Source: Planctomycetaceae bacterium (lineage in GTDB: Bacteria; Planctomycetota; Planctomycetia; Pirellulales; Pirellulaceae). From it: a DNA stretch of 17,496 bases. A program made the translations under genes and the position numbers. Location: positions 1 through 17,496 of the forward strand of contig JAKEHX010000218.1 of assembly GCA_022614795.1 (NCBI GenBank). Reading direction: 5' to 3'. The notes beneath the pieces were generated by a model that saw only the letters and a program-made list of their open reading frames with translations, ran no database searches and had not been told where the DNA came from. This document shows positions 14,895 to 17,496 of the stretch, one piece after another (positions within the stretch are counted from its first letter, which is position 1; every line of letters starts with the position of its first letter).

Positions 14895-15054
14895 ATCCCA
14901 CAACCCTTAACGGCTGCGGCTCGAGTTGGCCGGTCAGGCAAGATTGGAGGACTTTTTCGATCCGGCTGTTGAGTCGTTCGAGCTCGTCCAGCAGCTCGTT
15001 TTGCCGGGCGTCAAGCTCTTCCAGCAAGGAAATACGGGGAGCGTCGCTGGCCAT
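14893..15054 (-). CDS. Small coiled-coil protein, 53 aa
   Basis: The frame reads from ATG at 15054 (complement) to a TAG at 14893-14895. The core LLEELDARQNELLDELERLN followed by SRIEKVLQSCL shows heptad spacing of Leu/Ile and is strongly amphipathic, fitting a short coiled coil. A longer upstream reading of the same frame runs through the promoter region of, and into, the oxidoreductase gene, so the internal ATG is preferred; no ribosome-binding site is obvious. I recall similar tiny 'LDxRQ...LNxRIE' proteins in planctomycetes, but no function is known. It is divergent from the oxidoreductase at 15325. It could still be a chance ORF, given its size. Confidence 0.5.
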   Translation of the reverse strand: MASDAPRISLLEELDARQNELLDELERLNSRIEKVLQSCLTGQLEPQPLRVVG

Positions 15055-15157
15055 GGCGTGGGTCAGTGCACGGGGGTAGAGAAACGTGCCGCTGGGTGAA
15101 ATCGGCGGGCGGCACGGCGGGACAACAGCGAGGCAGGCGGAGGTCGCGTTAGCGAAG

Positions 15158-15201
15158 CGCGGCAAGATTGAGCGGATATGCCCGATTTGCATCTTGCCGC
15201 G
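15158..15201. promoter_or_regulatory. 11-bp perfect inverted repeat in a divergent intergenic region
   Basis: CGCGGCAAGAT (15158-15168) is the exact reverse complement of ATCTTGCCGCG (15191-15201), with 22 bases between. It lies between the divergent genes at 15054 (minus) and 15325 (plus), upstream of the promoter-like site at 15235. It could be a regulator-binding operator, a cruciform or a leader-RNA hairpin. Otherwise the 15055-15324 gap holds only that promoter-like site and a small stem (GGTGG/CCACC near 15268-15283). Confidence 0.55.
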
Positions 15202-15234
15202 GCGCGCGGTAGTGTGGCGGCTTCGCGAGCGGCC

Positions 15235-15263
15235 TGGAAAGGAACCGGCTGTTAGAACATAAT
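15235..15263 (+). promoter_or_regulatory. Candidate promoter for the Gfo/Idh/MocA gene
   Basis: TGGAAA (15235-15240; 4 of 6 matches) and CATAAT (15258-15263; 5 of 6) have a 17-base spacer. Transcription would start near 15270, about 55 bases before the ATG. This is the best sigma70-like match I found in the window. Confidence 0.45.
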
Positions 15264-15324
15264 TCCTGGTGGACATTCCCACCTGCAAGAAGACATCCTG
15301 GACACGAACTCTGGAGCACAAGTA

Positions 15325-16662
15325 ATGCGACGCTCGACCAACGTCCCGGCGGCCGGTACCTCGCGACGGGCTTTTTTGCGGAATAGCTCCTTGATGGTCG
15401 CGGGAGGGGCAATTGCCGCCAGCCAGGTCCAGATCGCCAAGGCCGCTCATGCGTTCGGCAGCGACACGATCAAGATTGGTATGGTCGGCTGCGGCGGGCG
15501 CTGTACGCAAGCGGTGCAGCAGGCCATGAACACAACCGGCGGCGAGATCAAGCTGGTAGCGATGGCCGATGCGTTCGAAGATCGGCTCAAGCAGTCGCTC
15601 CGCGGCCTGTCGAGCCAGAAGCCGAAAAACGTCGATGTGCCGGCCGACAAGCAGTTCGTCGGACTCGACGCGTACAAGGGTGTGATGGCGTCGGATTGCG
15701 ACATCGTGTTCATGGCGACGCCTCCCGGTTTCCGCCCGCTGCACTTTGCGGCAGCAATCGCGGCTGGCAAGCACGTCTTTGCCGAGAAACCGGTGGCCGT
15801 CGATCCGGCGGGCGTGCGGAAGTTCCTGGCGGCGAACGAGGAGGCGCGGAAGAAGGGGCTGGCGGTGGCGATCGGCCTCCAGCGGCGTCACGAGCGGAAG
15901 TACATGGCGACGGTCAAAGCGATCCAGGAAGGGGCGATTGGCGACATTGTGCTGGCACGGGCCTACTGGAATGGGGACAAGCCGTGGTGGCGGCCGCGGC
16001 AGGACGGCCAGACGGAAATGCAGTATCAAATGCGGAACTGGTACAACTTCAATTGGGTTTGCGGCGATCACATCGTCGAGCAGCACATTCACAACCTCGA
16101 CGTCATCAACTGGATCAAGAACGACTATCCGGTGTCGGCCCAGGGGCAGGGCGGCTGTCAGCTCTATACGGGCAAGGAGTACGGCGAGATTTACGATCAT
16201 CACTTCGTCGAGTTCAAGTACGGCGACGGCACGGTGATGCTCAGCCAGTGCCGTCATCAAACGGACACCTGGAATTCCGTCAGCGAGCATTGCCACGGCA
16301 CCAAGGGATATGCCGACGTGAGCGGCTCGAAGATTTATGACCCCGACGGCAAGATGATCCACGACTTTGGCAAGCTCGGCGGCGATGGCCACCAGCAGGA
16401 GCATCACGACCTGTTCGCCGACATCCGGGCCGGGAAGATCGCCGACGAGGGCGAATGGGGCGCCAAGAGCACGATGACCGCGGTTCTCGGCCGAATGGCA
16501 ACCTATTCGGGCCAGGTTATCCGCTGGGAAGACGCGATGAAGTCGGAGCTGGTGATTTCCCCCGTCGAAAACTACACGAGCTTTGACGATGAGCCACCGG
16601 TCAAGCCCGACGCGAACGGCTACTATGCCCGCCCAGTGCCGGGGAAGACGAAGGTCATATAA
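15325..16662 (+). CDS. Tat-exported Gfo/Idh/MocA-family NAD(P)-dependent oxidoreductase
   Basis: The product is 445 aa. A twin-arginine signal (S-R14-R15-A-F-L-R, then LMVAGGAIAAS, probable cut after the AKA at residues 38-40) directs folded export. The N-terminal Rossmann fold has KIGMVGCGGRC (G55, G57, G58), and the family's catalytic-site motif appears as AEKPV (E154-K155-P156). The downstream DHIVEQHIHNLDVINW holds the His/Asp residues (H254, H256, D259) expected near the substrate. Length and the C-terminal GGDGHQQEHHDLF segment match the planctomycete exported branch of the family. The enzyme would oxidise or reduce a sugar or inositol-like substrate using a tightly bound nicotinamide cofactor in the periplasm; the substrate is unknown. 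GGAG 8 bases before the ATG supports the start. It ends 13 bases from the stop of the convergent gene. Confidence 0.93.
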   Translation: MRRSTNVPAAGTSRRAFLRNSSLMVAGGAIAASQVQIAKAAHAFGSDTIKIGMVGCGGRCTQAVQQAMNTTGGEIKLVAMADAFEDRLKQSLRGLSSQKPKNVDVPADKQFVGLDAYKGVMASDCDIVFMATPPGFRPLHFAAAIAAGKHVFAEKPVAVDPAGVRKFLAANEEARKKGLAVAIGLQRRHERKYMATVKAIQEGAIGDIVLARAYWNGDKPWWRPRQDGQTEMQYQMRNWYNFNWVCGDHIVEQHIHNLDVINWIKNDYPVSAQGQGGCQLYTGKEYGEIYDHHFVEFKYGDGTVMLSQCRHQTDTWNSVSEHCHGTKGYADVSGSKIYDPDGKMIHDFGKLGGDGHQQEHHDLFADIRAGKIADEGEWGAKSTMTAVLGRMATYSGQVIRWEDAMKSELVISPVENYTSFDDEPPVKPDANGYYARPVPGKTKVI

Positions 16663-16675
16663 AGAACGGCACTAC

Positions 16676-17368
16676 CTACTTCCCTGCCGCACGAAGGCCG
16701 CCCAATACGCCCCCGACGTTGCCGTGCACTTCAGACGTCGCCCGCACGACGATGCAACGGAGCGGTGCATAATAGACGATCGTGCCCGGGCCGCCGTTGG
16801 TATCCCAGAATGCCGGGTTGATCGTCTGCTCGATCAGGTCCACCAAGTCTTGCCCATAGTCGGGAGGGCCCGCGCGTCCACCGAAACCGAACAGATAACC
16901 AGGGCCCCCTTGCGATTGGTCCAGCATCGCCAGACTGTCGGCGAGGCTGTCCGCCGCGGCGAGCGAGGTGGCATCAGCCGCCGCGAGCACATCCAGCGGT
17001 TGGGCCGATTTTGGGTCGCGCTTCTCGCCAGATGCGACGCTGTCGCCAGATAACCCGCTGGCCGACCTTGCAATCTGCTGCTTCAACTCCGTCTGTACCC
17101 GCCTCAGCCGCGACCACAAGCGCACGCGATACTCGGCCAGCGTATCGCTGTTGGCATATCGCGAATCGCGCAAAATCTCGCCGTGCAGCTCGCACATCCG
17201 CCGCACAATCTCGGCTTTGGCGGCTGGCTCCTTGGCCTGCGCCTCGCGCCGTAATAGATCGCTGATCTCGCCTTGAATGGCGTGAAATGGCCGCAACTCT
17301 TCGGTGAGTTTTGCAGACTCCCGATCGGCACCCAGAATTGCCAGACAAAGGACCGTGACCTGAACCAT
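16676..17368 (-). CDS. Exported hypothetical protein with secretin-N0-like C-terminus
   Basis: The gene runs from ATG at 17368 (complement) to TAG at 16676-16678, giving 230 aa. AGGAAAGG lies about 8 bases upstream of this ATG, and the resulting N-terminus (MVQVTVLCLAILGA) is a short signal peptide; the in-frame start at 17431 would add an Arg-rich leader and is less likely. Residues about 20-110 are charged and helical, probably coiled (KLTEELRPFHAIQGEISDLLRRE). An Ala/Ser/Asp-rich stretch follows, then DLVDLIEQTINPAFWD, GGPGTIVYYAPLRCIVVRAT and SEVHGNVGGVLGGL. This last pattern resembles the N0/STN-like domain seen repeatedly in planctomycete secretin-related proteins ('LVELI..TI.P..W...GG.G.I.Y....LVV..T..VH..V..LL'). 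No pore domain is present. The function is unknown. Confidence 0.75.
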   Translation of the reverse strand: MVQVTVLCLAILGADRESAKLTEELRPFHAIQGEISDLLRREAQAKEPAAKAEIVRRMCELHGEILRDSRYANSDTLAEYRVRLWSRLRRVQTELKQQIARSASGLSGDSVASGEKRDPKSAQPLDVLAAADATSLAAADSLADSLAMLDQSQGGPGYLFGFGGRAGPPDYGQDLVDLIEQTINPAFWDTNGGPGTIVYYAPLRCIVVRATSEVHGNVGGVLGGLRAAGK

Positions 17369-17496
17369 GGCAGACGCCTTTCCTACCCGGCTTGCGCGGT
17401 GCCCCCACCGGCCAGCCACAGCCATCAGCATAGCACTTTCGCCCTGGCAGGAAAAGAAAACTTGGTCAAAGCCCTGTCGCCTTCGCCCTCGTCCTC

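Noticed and set aside
15055..16407. Upstream extension of the 53-aa minus-strand frame to 504 codons
   Set aside because: Most of the extension is antisense to the Gfo/Idh/MocA gene; only the end with the coiled coil lies outside it.
17427..17469. Minus-strand promoter for the exported protein (TATGCT, complement of 17427-17432; TTGACC, complement of 17464-17469)
   Set aside because: The two hexamers are 31 bases apart. With a 17-base spacer the -35 would be TTTTCC, which matches only 3 of 6 positions.
1..17496. Transposase, integrase, tRNA, rRNA or riboswitch
   Set aside because: I saw no DDE/HUH/tyrosine-recombinase motifs in the real frames and no tRNA- or rRNA-like segments; the palindromic repeats are the only mobile-like signal.

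Overview
The window looks like a GC-rich planctomycete chromosome, most likely from the Pirellula/Blastopirellula side of the phylum. Three things point there. Two giant secreted proteins combine a Pirellula/Verrucomicrobium-type dehydrogenase propeller, HEAT-like helices and a C-terminal CxxCH haem domain. A Tat-exported Gfo/Idh/MocA oxidoreductase lies nearby. The remaining genes are small proteins of a planctomycete style (a membrane protein starting 'QFNLKWLLI', a DUF3352-like exported protein, a secretin-N0-like exported protein). This assignment rests on family recognition, not on a search.

Layout. 1-959: 3' part of a conserved hypothetical gene, then a hairpin that may be a terminator. 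1229-5149: 1306-aa secreted cytochrome/dehydrogenase with a galactose-binding-like head. 5229-5666: small three-helix membrane protein. 5723-5776: possible 17-codon leader ORF that overlaps the GTG start of 5773-7647, a DUF3352-like exported protein followed by a candidate terminator. 7801-8799: membrane-anchored endonuclease/exonuclease/phosphatase-fold enzyme. 8883-9365: 160-aa hypothetical gene lying exactly between two copies of a twin-hairpin repeat. 9522-14816: 1764-aa secreted fusion of a polysaccharide-deacetylase-like module, a Ca-binding FG-GAP/VCBS-like stretch, a dehydrogenase propeller, HEAT-like helices, cytochrome c and a carbohydrate-binding-like tail. 14893-15054 (minus): 53-aa coiled-coil protein. 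15325-16662: Gfo/Idh/MocA oxidoreductase. 16676-17368 (minus): exported protein with a secretin-N0-like end, convergent with the oxidoreductase. No gene-free stretch exceeds 300 bases; the two longest gaps (960-1228 and 15055-15324) hold a hairpin, an inverted repeat and weak promoter-like sites.

How the genes fit together. Most products carry export signals (Sec or Tat) or membrane helices, so this is mainly an envelope/periplasm locus. The two cytochrome fusions and the Tat oxidoreductase fit a role in periplasmic oxidation or deacetylation of carbohydrates, with electrons passing to a CxxCH haem. That is inference from domains; no substrate can be read from the sequence. Apart from 1229-5149 followed by 5229-5666, and the coupled 5723/5773 pair, the genes look like separate transcription units.

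No defence system, CRISPR array, transposase, rRNA or tRNA was seen. The most unusual signal is short palindromic repeats: two twin-hairpin elements flank one gene (one supplies its stop codon), and three further repeat types sit in frame inside the 1764-aa gene, two of them at the junction between its deacetylase half and its cytochrome half.
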